Source: Acidobacteriota bacterium
GTDB lineage: Bacteria > Acidobacteriota > Terriglobia > Bryobacterales > Bryobacteraceae
NCBI GenBank assembly: GCA_003223115.1
Contig: QHXW01000250.1
Coordinates: 1-64,000, forward strand
Length of the DNA: 64,000 nt
Direction: 5' to 3'
Shown piece after piece: positions 54,479 to 62,952 of the stretch. A program made the translations under genes and the position numbers. Under the pieces are notes generated by a model that was given only the letters and a program-made list of their open reading frames with translations, was not told the DNA's origin and did no database searches. Each line of letters starts with the position of its first letter. Position 1 is the first letter of the stretch.

Positions 54479-55546
54479 ATGGATTGCAAGAAGTATATTG
54501 GCATGGACGTACATCAAGCAAGCATCTCCATTGCCGTCAGAGACGCTACCGGAAAAGTGTTAGCAGAGTCCGTTATAGAAACGAAGGCTGCCACCATCCT
54601 CGCGTTCATCCGGGGAATACGGGGAAGTTTGTGGATCACCTTCGAAGAAGGGACCAGCGCCGCTTGGTTGTATGATCTATTGAAACCGCACGTCACCAAA
54701 GTAATCGTGTGCGATCCGCGGAAGAACGCACTGCTGAATGCGGGCAACAAGAATGATCGAGTCGATGCACGGAAGCTGAGTGATCTGCTGCGCGCAGGAC
54801 TTCTTACGCCGGTGTACCACGGGGAATCCGGGGTGCGCACCCTACGGGAACTGTGCCGCAGCTATCTGACCATTAACAAAGACCTCACTCGAGTGATGAA
54901 TCGTCTCAAAGCCCTCTATCGAAGCTGGGCGATTCCCTGCGCCGGTGACAAGGTCTATTCCCCGCGCCATCGTAACACCTGGCTGGAAAAACTGTCAGAA
55001 GCGGGCGTGCGTCGTCGCGCCGGGCAGCTCTACCAACAGCTTGACGCCTTGGTGCAGATCCGTCGAGAGGCCCGGCGGGAGTTGTTGGCAGAAAGCCAAA
55101 AGCATCCAGCCACGCAACTTCTGCGCCAGATACCCCGGCTGGGCCCAATCCGAGTTGCCTTATTGATTGCCCTGATTCAAACACCGCATCGTTTCCGTAC
55201 GAAGCGACAACTGTGGGCCTATTGTGGGCTGGCCCTGCAGACGCGGGCCAGCGGCGAGTACCGGTTCACTGGGGGAGAACTGCAGCATGCCAAGAGATTG
55301 CCGGCACTGCGCGGTCTCAACGTCAACCATAATCATGATCTGAAGAATGTATTCAAAAGCGCGGCCACGCACGTCAGTATCTCCACGAATCCGTTGGGAG
55401 ATTTTTATCGGAGTTTGTTGGCTAAAGGGATGAAGCCGACGATGGCGCGTCTAACCTTGGCCCGTAAAATGGCGGCGATCGTTTTATCGGTTTGGAAGAA
55501 AGGAGCACGCTTCGATCCAGGAGAATTAAAACGGCAAGCAGCTTGA
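54479..55546 (+). CDS. IS110-family transposase (RuvC-like DEDD domain)
   Basis: A 355-residue transposase. The N-terminal RuvC-like DEDD domain shows the aspartate of YIGMDVHQASISIAV (residue 10), the glutamate of WITFEEGTSAAWLYDLL, and the aspartates of VIVCDPRKNALL and NDRVDARKL. The C-terminal transposase_20 domain is seen in IPRLGPIRVALLIALIQTPHRF and LWAYCGLALQTRASGEYRF. The start ATG at 54479 has GGAAGGAG before it. The frame is complete, so the element may be active. Such enzymes act with an element-encoded guide RNA rather than terminal repeats. Confidence 0.92.
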   Translation: MDCKKYIGMDVHQASISIAVRDATGKVLAESVIETKAATILAFIRGIRGSLWITFEEGTSAAWLYDLLKPHVTKVIVCDPRKNALLNAGNKNDRVDARKLSDLLRAGLLTPVYHGESGVRTLRELCRSYLTINKDLTRVMNRLKALYRSWAIPCAGDKVYSPRHRNTWLEKLSEAGVRRRAGQLYQQLDALVQIRREARRELLAESQKHPATQLLRQIPRLGPIRVALLIALIQTPHRFRTKRQLWAYCGLALQTRASGEYRFTGGELQHAKRLPALRGLNVNHNHDLKNVFKSAATHVSISTNPLGDFYRSLLAKGMKPTMARLTLARKMAAIVLSVWKKGARFDPGELKRQAA

Positions 55547-55688
55547 GCGTGTGAGGAGAGCCGATGCCAACCCCAGGATTATCTGGCCGCTGGCCCAGTC
55601 GATTCTCGAAGCGCTCGGTTCGAGGGAGAGTATCCACCCCGATAGTAGGCACAAAAAGTGCTTCGGCACTCAGTCTCTGTGTTAACGC
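55547..55688 (+). ncRNA. Candidate bridge/seekRNA-type ncRNA of the IS element
   Basis: The 3' non-coding end of the IS folds into three successive hairpins: CTGGCC with GGCC(C)AG (55583-55598), CTCGAA/TTCGAG with an 8-base loop (55605-55610 with 55619-55624) and AGTGC/GCACT with a TTCG tetraloop (55657-55670). IS110 elements are known to encode a structured guide RNA in a non-coding end, and in the IS1111 subgroup it lies downstream of the transposase. Position and structure fit; expression and guide loops are not shown. Confidence 0.5.
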
Positions 55689-55819
55689 TATGCCCCCTCG
55701 GATAACCGAAAAAAGCTATAGGCCCCGAGTCTTAGATAGAACCATGGTTGACACACGTTCAGCGCATCCTCATCTGGCTTGCTCCACGTTTCAGAAATCG
55801 ACCGGAGTCGAGCACATCT

Positions 55820-55946
55820 GCTTTCCCTCTTTATCCATCAGTTCAGAACGGTCCTCGCCGTCCAGGGTTCGCTGCGCCGAGCCTAACGGCGCGCCCTGGA
55901 CGGCTCCGGGCCGTTCTGAACAACCCTTCCCATTAAGAGGGAAAGC
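55820..55946. repeat. 127-nt nested inverted repeat (long hairpin)
   Basis: Four perfect stems nest inside each other: GCTTTCCCTCTT/AAGAGGGAAAGC (55820-55831 with 55935-55946), TTCAGAACGG/CCGTTCTGAA (55842-55851 with 55911-55920), CCGTCCAGGG/CCCTGGACGG (55858-55867 with 55894-55903) and GCGCCG/CGGCGC (55874-55879 with 55887-55892, loop of 7). In total 38 base pairs form in 127 nt. Nothing in it is a known RNA family to me. It lies 120 bases right of the IS element. Confidence 0.75.
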
Positions 55947-56028
55947 CAGACAATAGAAACCAGCAGTCGTCTACCGCCTCCCGATGGTCGGCGACGACGC
56001 TGCTCCGCAAGGAGAAAACTCGGGTGAC

Positions 56029-56750
56029 TCAATCGGCATCGCGTGCCGCCACCTTCTTCTGTTTCAGCCAGGTCCGGCAATTCGTGTCGTAGACCTTCGC
56101 ATCCTTCAGGAGAACCACAAGATCGTCTTTGGGCGTGGTGGGCCGACCGTGAAGTTCGTTGGCGTAAAGGAACAAATAAGTGAGCCGCCGATAGTAGTCG
56201 GCTGCAGTATTCGCCTTTAAACGATTATCCGTGAGTTCAAGAGCCTCGCCGTTGGCGCTGAAGATCTGGAGAATGCGTTCTTTGTTCGTCCCTGCGGGTG
56301 GGTTGTCTTATCAACTGGCAGTTCCGCTTGCTCGGCAGCGGATGGCGCCGCGGGCGGAAGTTGTTTCAGATCTTCAAGGACAACGTCGTTCCGTAGCCGG
56401 GTTCTTCCGTTGGGCTGTGTAATGGCCCGGCCAAGGCCCCTTTGTGCAAACAGTTCGCCGAATACATCCCCCAAGCCGTGCATCGCCGAGTCCGTTAACG
56501 ACGCCTCGAACTTGCGCGTATTGCGGTCTTCCTGATAGCTAAGGGTATTCCTGTTCGGCGGTAACGTCTGGGTTGCCGCTATGCTGTCGGTCGCCTCGAC
56601 AGGCTGTCCGATGCGTGTGCCGCATTCAACACACGCGATTGCACCGGGCTCAAGCAGCTCCCGGCACTTTACGCATCTCGCCTGGCCGGCGCATGCCTTA
56701 CAGAAAACACCGCGTTCAGCCAGCGGCTCGGCACAATGGGGGCAATTCAT
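56029..56750 (-). pseudogene. Zinc-ribbon protein with one frameshift
   Basis: The N-terminal frame (from 56750) begins with two zinc ribbons: CPHCAEPLAERGVFCKACAG and CVKCRELLEPGAIACVECG. A polar linker follows to about residue 150. The downstream frame continues GTNKERILQIFSANGEALEL, then TDNRLKANTAADYYRRLTYL and FLYANELHGRPTTPKDDLVV, ending ...NCRTWLKQKKVAARDAD at 56029. One more G in the run at about 56300 joins them into a protein of about 240 residues. I know no function. It is encoded downstream of the YgjP-like protease and the restriction subunit, on the same strand, and may belong to that defence cluster. Confidence 0.6.
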
Positions 56751-56851
56751 CTTCTCTTTCCTCTTTCTAATCGTTCAATGTTTAAGCAAAACAATCCCTC
56801 GCGCGCCGTATGGCACGTGCTCTCCGACAACACCTCAGAAATTCTTTGGGC

Positions 56852-57574
56852 TTAGCGCAGAAGAGCTTCCAGGCTCGCCTTTCGGCTCTCCCAATCGGGC
56901 ATAACGGTGTAAAGTAGGTCGCGCCAGCCTTTGCCATGATCAGGATGGAAACCATGTGCGAGCTCGTGACAGATTACGTAATCGATCAGCATGGGACTGG
57001 CTCGGACAAGATCGACATTAAGAGAAATCCTGCCGGTCGCGGTGAAGCTGCCCCAGCGCTTTGACATAGACCGGATAATCAAGCCGGGAAGCTGCATCCC
57101 CTTGCGGATGAAAGGCGGTGCCATCGCCTCCAACCGCTCGCGGAAAACGCTCTTGGCGGTCAATGAGTAGAAATCCATCAGGAGGCGGCGACACTCGGCG
57201 CCGTCATCTTCATTGGGCGCGAATATCCTGAGTCGCGTCCCTTCCAACCGAACATCGGGTGTTTCCGCCTGTTCGAGGCTCAAACGGTAAGGCTTGCCCA
57301 ATAAAAGATGTGTCTCTCCGGAAATGAAATGCCGCGGTGGTGTCACGACTGGACGATTTTCAATCCGGTCCAATTCACGGAATATCCACGGGCACTTGCG
57401 TTTCACCCGCGAATGCACGGTCTCGATATTCTCTCCGGTGGGAGCAAACACTACCACGTCACCGGACGGCGTTATGTCCACCCTGAGGACACGGCGGGGG
57501 GTTCGGCGCAGTTCAGCCACAATATGGCGTTCGCCCCAGTTAATATCGATCTGTTCGTGCGCCGCTACGCTCAT
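56852..57574 (-). CDS. YgjP-like (DUF45/M48-type) metallopeptidase
   Basis: A 240-residue zinc metallopeptidase of the YgjP/DUF45 family. The metal motif is VICHELAHGFHPDHGKGWRDLL, with HExxH and a third histidine downstream. Ahead of it are family marks: KRWGSFTATGRISLNVDLVRAS and an N-terminal beta-rich domain. Length is standard. The start overlaps the hsdR stop by 4 bases, so the two are co-translated. YgjP-like genes are frequent last genes of type I restriction operons, where their role is not known. Confidence 0.88.
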   Translation of the reverse strand: MSVAAHEQIDINWGERHIVAELRRTPRRVLRVDITPSGDVVVFAPTGENIETVHSRVKRKCPWIFRELDRIENRPVVTPPRHFISGETHLLLGKPYRLSLEQAETPDVRLEGTRLRIFAPNEDDGAECRRLLMDFYSLTAKSVFRERLEAMAPPFIRKGMQLPGLIIRSMSKRWGSFTATGRISLNVDLVRASPMLIDYVICHELAHGFHPDHGKGWRDLLYTVMPDWESRKASLEALLR

Positions 57575-59273
57575 TGGGCTAGCCTCACTCGTGCAGAAGC
57601 GAGCACATCATCAACGATAGTGTCCATTACCGCAGGGTCGATAGGATTCTGCCGGCGCCCCCGCAGCTCCTCGAATAGAAAATCATCGATGTCGTTTCGG
57701 ATCTGGTTCTCAATGTCGCGATCGTTCTGCCACCCAATTTTGCGGTGGCTCTGAACGATTTTGCTCACCTCAATTGCAATGTCCGCGGCAAGCTCGGGAT
57801 CTGAAACACCGGCTTTATCGAGGTTCCGGCGGGCAAGTCCCCAGAACGCCTGCGCATGACTGTCGTAGCGAAGGCGGGGCGGAGTTGGATCGGTGGTGTC
57901 CTCGCGATGTTGTACTTTATCCCGAAGGTCCCGTATCTTAGCCAGATAAGCGACCTCGCTCATCCGCCCGTTGTGGAACTCGGTTATGACATCGCGTATC
58001 AGCTTGGAAAACTTCTCGAAGAATATGGGATCTTCGTCCCACTTTTCCTCGATGGACCTGGTCAGACGGTGCGCGATCGTATCTGCGATTGAGGCGTCGG
58101 TTTCTGCCTTGTCGGCTCTCCGCGTCTCAATGGCGACGTCGTCGAAGATATTCAGTTCGACGAGGGTCACAACGTCCTTGGCTACAACATGTTTGTCGAG
58201 GAGCTGACGAATCCGGTTTTCATAGGTTTTCCAGTCCACTCGCTCCGCGTAGCGCAAGCTCACTGCAGCGCGCAACGCAGTGAAGCGGCCAAGGTCCTGC
58301 TTCCAACGATTGAGCAACTCGGGCTTGGTCGTTTCCACAAAGCTGGGTGAAGCCAGCGCCACGGTAAAAGTCTGCGAGAACGACGACAGGCGAACATAGA
58401 AATCATTCCTGATCTCCTCGTCTGCCAGAAGGCGGGCATAGGCTTCGGGATCGAACGTATTCGAGATGGACTTAAAGATGTCCAGCAGGGCCGCATGCGC
58501 ATCGGGAACCTTGTTGGCTTCCATGCGTATTGACACGACTGTTTGAGCGATGTCTTCCTCGGTGAAGCTTTGAAGCGCGTCGTAGCTGGCAAGTGCCTGA
58601 CCGAGATCCTTCAGGACACCGTTGTAGTCGATGATGTAGCCGAAAGGCTTCTCCGGCGAGCCGTCTTCGTCAAAAACGCGATTTACACGTGCGATGGCCT
58701 GAAGCAAGCCGTGCTCCTGCAGATGTCGGGCGATATAGAGAACCGTATTTCGCGGAGCATCAAATCCGGTAAGCAACTTACTGACTACGATGATGATTTC
58801 CGGATCGCCCGGCCCTTTAAAGCCTTCGACGATGGTCCGGTTATAGTCCTCTTCGCTGCCATAGCGAGCAATCATCTTTCGCCAGAAAGCGCGCACTAGG
58901 TCGTCATCGGATTCATCCACCTCGTCATCGCTCTCGCGCATTTCCGGCGGCGAAATGATTACCTCCGTCGAGACCACATCAAACGTGTCAAAGAGTTTCT
59001 TCAGCTGGATCGCCGCCCGCTTCGATGACGCTGCGATCTGGCCTTTCAAGCCGGTTCCCTTAAAATTCTTGGCATAGTGCTGGCCCACATCGAAAGCGAT
59101 GGACTGGAGCCGGGATTCAATGCCTTCGATTTCGCGCGCGCGGCTCATCTTGCGCTTCAGATCGGCAATCTGTTTCTTTGTCAGATTGCGTGTGTGCACC
59201 TCGAACCAGCGATCAATCTGAGCCTCGTCCACGTCCGTAAGAACTTCGCGTCCTTCGTACAGCAGTGGGAAAT
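57571..59273 (-). pseudogene. hsdR: Type I restriction enzyme R subunit, 5'-truncated
   Basis: Only the C-terminal part (about 565 residues) of an HsdR motor subunit is left. It contains the end of the second helicase domain (EIIIVVSKLLTGFDAPRNTVLYIARHLQEHGLLQAIARVNR, motifs V-VI) and the helical C-terminal domain. The nuclease domain and the first RecA-like domain with the Walker A site are missing. The readable match begins at about 59273 (HFPLLYEGREVL), right where a 161-bp repeat starts, so the break is sharp. A start codon for the remaining frame exists at 59232, but the product would have neither nuclease nor ATPase. hsdM and hsdS are absent. Confidence 0.85.
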
Positions 59274-59434
59274 GGGTTACTAGCGGACCGTTTCGGTTGC
59301 AAGTGCGTGATAGCGCACGGGCTTATAAGCGACCTTCAACATTCCTCCTGGTAAGTCCCGCTCCCATCATGATGCCGCACCCTCCGTGGGAGTTCATCAC
59401 TTCGGACGTGACCGGCGTTTTTCGGGACTAATCC
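59274..59434. repeat. 161-bp direct repeat, copy 1 (at hsdR breakpoint)
   Basis: This copy aligns without gaps to 62792-62952. The 60 bases 59355-59414 are identical to 62873-62932; the flanks agree at roughly two thirds of positions. The core holds a 6-bp inverted repeat (CTCCCA 59361-59366 with TGGGAG 59387-59392) enclosing the palindrome CATCATGATG. Its left end coincides with the truncation of hsdR. Confidence 0.8.
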
Positions 59435-59556
59435 AGATTGCTGGACCGTAGGGCTGTTGTCGACGGCTATCCGCCGACTTACGCCAACAGCGCGGAATTT
59501 ACCTCGGTACGATCTTCAAACTCGCAGTGATTCGAGTAAGACGATAAACGCAACGG

Positions 59557-60207
59557 CTAGCGGTGAGGAACCAGTTCGCTGCTACTGACGGTCGTCCGCG
59601 CGACTATCTGCGCACGAATTCTCTCTGTCTGCCCCGGCAAGAACAACATCACGCCTCGCTTGATCTGCTCCAGTTCCTTCGTCTGCCATGGAACGTGCAT
59701 GATACCGGCGGCAGCCGGATGCCCGGCTTCGCCGAGAAGCAAATGGCCCAGCTCGTGCGCGATGAGATGGCCCAAAATCACGCCATGGGACTGCTCGTCG
59801 GTTGTTATTTTCCGAGCGCGGTCGGCGAACACGTCGGCCACCACACCGTACCCGTTATGCACAGGCAATAGAGCGAATCCGTAAATTTCGCCGCTCAGCG
59901 GGAACGTGTGTGCCATTTCGTCGGAGAGAAGCCGAAGAGTGAATCTTGTGGAAGCCGCAGGGAAGTCGCAAGCTGCGCTCTGCGCTAACTCTTCTGCGGT
60001 ACGAGGACAATTCCGCCACTCCATCGCCACACCGAGACGCTGATAAATCCTGGCGGTCTCCTTCTCGGCGCGAGCCAGCGCCACAGCTGAAACACTGGAG
60101 TAGTTGTAGATGTGGACTTCGATCGTCAATCGTCCGTTTTCGGCCGTCCGTGCATTAATGGGGAGTGCCAAGCTGGTCAAGAGCCAGCTTGTGAGCAGCT
60201 TCTTCAT
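59557..60207 (-). CDS. Exported metzincin-like zinc peptidase
   Basis: A 216-residue secreted peptidase. The start is put at 60207 because MKKLLTSWLLTSLALPINA is a clean signal peptide; the frame extends to 60261 without need. The zinc site is AHELGHLLLGEAGH (HExxHxxxxxxH-like, with the third ligand shortly after) and is followed by GIMHVPW, a plausible Met-turn. These marks indicate a metzincin. Before it, a mixed fold reads LTIEVHIYNYSSVSAVALARAEKETARIYQRLGVAMEW. Similar small proteins are frequent in Acidobacteriota. The substrate is unknown. It is divergent from the CadC-PD40 gene. Confidence 0.78.
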   Translation of the reverse strand: MKKLLTSWLLTSLALPINARTAENGRLTIEVHIYNYSSVSAVALARAEKETARIYQRLGVAMEWRNCPRTAEELAQSAACDFPAASTRFTLRLLSDEMAHTFPLSGEIYGFALLPVHNGYGVVADVFADRARKITTDEQSHGVILGHLIAHELGHLLLGEAGHPAAAGIMHVPWQTKELEQIKRGVMLFLPGQTERIRAQIVARTTVSSSELVPHR

Positions 60208-60412
60208 CGGTCCCACCTCTGGGGCGGGACCAAGTCTTCGCTGGAGACAGACGCGCCTCAATGGAGGGCGAGCGAATTAAAGGCGGAATTGTTGTGCTGC
60301 CATCAGTTGCCGGTGCGGACCGGCAACTGGTTGATGGGACATGGATTACGCGATCGCATGAACTCCGCCATGATTGCGTGAGGAGCTCGCGGGTAGTCGG
60401 ACTGTTTTCAAA

Positions 60413-60442
60413 CTGACCACCACCAGCTCGCGATGTTATAAT
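60413..60442 (+). promoter_or_regulatory. Promoter of the CadC-PD40 gene
   Basis: CTGACC (60413-60418) and a perfect TATAAT (60437-60442) are 18 bases apart. Transcription would begin near 60449, leaving a leader of about 17 bases before the proposed CTG start at 60466. Confidence 0.55.
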
Positions 60443-60465
60443 CCGCTCCAAATCGAGGGTGCATC

Positions 60466-62661
60466 CTGGACGCTTCTAAGCGGGATCTCGGGAAAATTCG
60501 CTTCGGCTTGTTCGAAGTCGATCTTTCGGCAGCGGAGTTGAACAAGCGGGGCCGGAAGGTGGTGCTCCAGGATCAACCGTTTCAGGTTCTGGCCCTGCTG
60601 CTCAACCGACCGGGTGAAGTGGTCTCGCGCGAAGAGTTGCAACAGACGCTCTGGCCCTCTGATACCTTCGTCGAGTTCGATCAGAGCCTTAACAAAGCCA
60701 TCCAGAAGATTCGACAGGCGCTGGGAGACTCGCCAGACCATCCGCGTTTCATCGAAACCCTGCCACGCAAGGGCTATCGGTTCATCGCGCCGGTAGAACA
60801 GCTCGCTCCCGAAGCTGGTAGTTTCGAGAGCCCAACACCAGACAGCGCGGATCCCGATATGGGGTCGCGAAACCGCAGGCTGTTGTGGATGCTTGCGACC
60901 GGGATAGTCGTGGTAGCCGGCGCCGGCGTGGCAAGGTGGTGGCTACCGCGACCCTCTGGAACTTCGGGACTCGCTTTGACCCAGCTCACCACCGACCCTG
61001 GCCTCACCTATCAGCCGGCGCTTTCTCCGGATGGCAAGCTCGTGGCATACGCGTCCGACCGTGCTGGTGAGGGAAACCTCGACATTTGGGTGCAGCAGGT
61101 TCCTCGCGGAGCACCCATCCGGGTGACACATGATGGATCCGACGACCACGAGCCCTCCTTCTCGCCGGACGGTAGAAGCATCTTGTTTCGTTCGGATCGC
61201 GCCGGCGGTGGCATCTATGTCGTTCCCGCGCTGGGTGGAGAACCGAGAAAGATCGTGGAGGAGGGGCGCCAGCCCCGTTTTTCTCGGGACGGTAACTGGA
61301 TCGCGTATTGGGTGGGTCCGCAGCACCATGGTGGGGCGTTATACGTTACACCAAGCGCCGGAGGGCCGGCCAGACAGCTGGTGAAGGAAGATGCCCGCTC
61401 GCCTGTATGGGCGCCGGACGGAAAGCACCTGTTATATAGGAGAATCCTGCGGGATTGGTACGTTGTGCCGCTCGACGGGGGACCGACGGTGCAGACGGGT
61501 GTTGTTGACCTTCTTCTACGCCGGGGATTCTCGATCGGTCTCGAATTCCCCCAATTGTTCCGGCCAGACCCCGAGATCTGGATGGCCGAGGGAAATTCTA
61601 TTGTGTTTTCGGGAAAGAACGGCGACAGTACGGGGCTGTGGAAGATCTCTCTTTCTCCGGACACCTGGCAGGTCACCGGTGAGCCTGAGCGTTTGACGGC
61701 CGGAGCCGGGGTGTACGGCTACGCGTCGGCGTCCGCAGCTGGGCGGATCGCTTTTTCGAGCCTCGTACGCAATCCCGACATCTGGAGCCTTCCCGTTCAC
61801 GCCGGGCATGCTGCCGGCGAGATGCAGCAGCTAACAAACGATGCCGACGATGACCTCAGCCCTTCCGTTTCTGCCGACGGCAAGTACATGGTCTTCGAAT
61901 CCAATCGCTCCGGCAAGCGCGTGGTGTGGAGCAAGGATCTGGATACAGGAAAGGAAAAAGCGCTCACCGATACCCCGTCGAGTGAAAACTTGCCCGTGAT
62001 CAGTGCGGATGGCTCCGAGGTGGCCTACGTAGTGACGAGCTGGCCCGACTACGACTACAAAATATACGCAATCGCTTTTGAAGGAGGTCCACCGAAGAAA
62101 ATCTGCGATATGTGCGATCAGGCCTGTCAGTGGTCCTCCGATAAAAACAGGATCCTGGTCCATAGGTATGACGAAAAAGAGGGACCGCCACATCTCGCCT
62201 GGCTGGATGTACGCACGGGTCAGAAGGTCAAACTGCTCCAGCACCCGAAATACCCGATTTGGGTAGGTTCCTTGTCTCCCGACGAACGCTGGATGTCGTT
62301 TGCAGCGTCTACCGGGCGAGCTGAGCATGGCGATTGGTTCATTTTGCCTTTACTGGATAGAGCGGTAACCTCCGAAAGGGCCTGGATTCCCACAGACGGC
62401 GTGCAAGTGCAGTGGTCGACCGATGCGAACTTGCTTTACATCATCTCGGAACAGGACGGTTTCCCCTGCCTCTACGCTCAGCGTCTGGATGCGCAGACTA
62501 AACGGCCAACGGGACCGCTTCAGCCTATCCATCATTTTCACAGCGCAAGGCGATCAGTGGTGGAAGATCCGGCGTGGCGGGGCCCGTCTGTCGCCCGGGA
62601 CAAGATTGTTATCGCGCTGGTCGAGCTGACAGGCAATATCTGGATGGCTGAACCCCAGTAG
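60466..62661 (+). CDS. CadC-type winged-helix regulator fused to PD40 propeller
   Basis: A membrane-anchored protein of about 731 residues. The N-terminal winged helix (Trans_reg_C, ToxR/CadC type) reads FEVDLSAAELNKRGRKVVLQ, then FQVLALLLNRPGEVVSREEL and NKAIQKIRQALGDSPDHPRF. One membrane segment follows (LLWMLATGIVVVAGAGVARWW), then PD40 blades of a periplasmic propeller (SPDGKLVAYASDRAGEGNLD, SPDGRSILFRSDRAGGGIY). The start is not obvious: TTG at 60508 would cut off the first strand, while CTG at 60466 (DASKRDLGKIRFGLFE) matches the usual family opening and has GAGGG before it. This architecture is common in Acidobacteriota. The domains suggest an outside signal sensed by the propeller and direct DNA binding inside, which is inference. 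Confidence 0.85.
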   Translation: MDASKRDLGKIRFGLFEVDLSAAELNKRGRKVVLQDQPFQVLALLLNRPGEVVSREELQQTLWPSDTFVEFDQSLNKAIQKIRQALGDSPDHPRFIETLPRKGYRFIAPVEQLAPEAGSFESPTPDSADPDMGSRNRRLLWMLATGIVVVAGAGVARWWLPRPSGTSGLALTQLTTDPGLTYQPALSPDGKLVAYASDRAGEGNLDIWVQQVPRGAPIRVTHDGSDDHEPSFSPDGRSILFRSDRAGGGIYVVPALGGEPRKIVEEGRQPRFSRDGNWIAYWVGPQHHGGALYVTPSAGGPARQLVKEDARSPVWAPDGKHLLYRRILRDWYVVPLDGGPTVQTGVVDLLLRRGFSIGLEFPQLFRPDPEIWMAEGNSIVFSGKNGDSTGLWKISLSPDTWQVTGEPERLTAGAGVYGYASASAAGRIAFSSLVRNPDIWSLPVHAGHAAGEMQQLTNDADDDLSPSVSADGKYMVFESNRSGKRVVWSKDLDTGKEKALTDTPSSENLPVISADGSEVAYVVTSWPDYDYKIYAIAFEGGPPKKICDMCDQACQWSSDKNRILVHRYDEKEGPPHLAWLDVRTGQKVKLLQHPKYPIWVGSLSPDERWMSFAASTGRAEHGDWFILPLLDRAVTSERAWIPTDGVQVQWSTDANLLYIISEQDGFPCLYAQRLDAQTKRPTGPLQPIHHFHSARRSVVEDPAWRGPSVARDKIVIALVELTGNIWMAEPQ

Positions 62662-62791
62662 GCGGAATATGGAGGAACATCCGCGGCTATTCTGGTGTAT
62701 CTCACAACTCCATTTTCAAGATCTCCACGAGTCGGGCGATAGTGAAATTGCCGTTGAGAAAGCACCATGTAATCACGATCCAATCGTAAAC

Positions 62792-62952
62792 GGGTGACCA
62801 GCAGCCCATTTTGGCTGCAGGTATATGGTAACGGACGAGCTTGCCAGCGATGCTCAGCATTACTCCTGATATGTCCCGCTCCCATCATGATGCCGCACCC
62901 TCCGTGGGAGTTCATCACTTCGGACGTGACCGCCGTTTCACGGGATGTATCC
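62792..62952. repeat. 161-bp direct repeat, copy 2
   Basis: Gapless match to 59274-59434 at a distance of 3,518 bases, with a 60-base perfect core at 62873-62932. It lies in the gap between the CadC-PD40 gene and the PadR gene. A minus-strand frame crosses it (62538-63146), but that frame overlaps the CadC-PD40 end and has no family match. The rest of the gap (62662-62791 and 62953-63153) shows no gene. Confidence 0.8.

Larger units (their letters stand above)
54399..55699 (+). mobile_element. IS110-family insertion sequence (IS1111-like ends)
   Basis: An IS110-type transposase gene lies between matching ends. GTGTTAACGC occurs at 54399-54408 and again at 55679-55688, 1280 bases apart, as a direct repeat. 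GAGGGGGC at 54414-54421 is mirrored by GCCCCCTC at 55692-55699 as a short inverted repeat. The left non-coding end is about 70 bases and the right one about 130 bases, so the longer non-coding part is 3' of the gene. Subterminal inverted repeats and a long right end fit the IS1111 subgroup. The exact boundary is uncertain, because the inverted repeats may be partly host target. Confidence 0.75.

Noticed and set aside
55605-55630. tRNA T-arm-like GGTTCGAGG
   Set aside because: No acceptor or anticodon arm can be formed around it; it is part of a hairpin in the IS element.
55880-55887. Integron attC-like GCCTAAC in the 127-nt hairpin
   Set aside because: The 7-mer fits RYYYAAC, but it lies in the loop of the hairpin and no matching GTTRRRY partner or integrase is present.
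59323-59397. 24-residue frame (MNSHGGCGIMMGAG...) in repeat copy 1
   Set aside because: The equivalent frame in copy 2 runs on without the stop, so a conserved short peptide is not supported.
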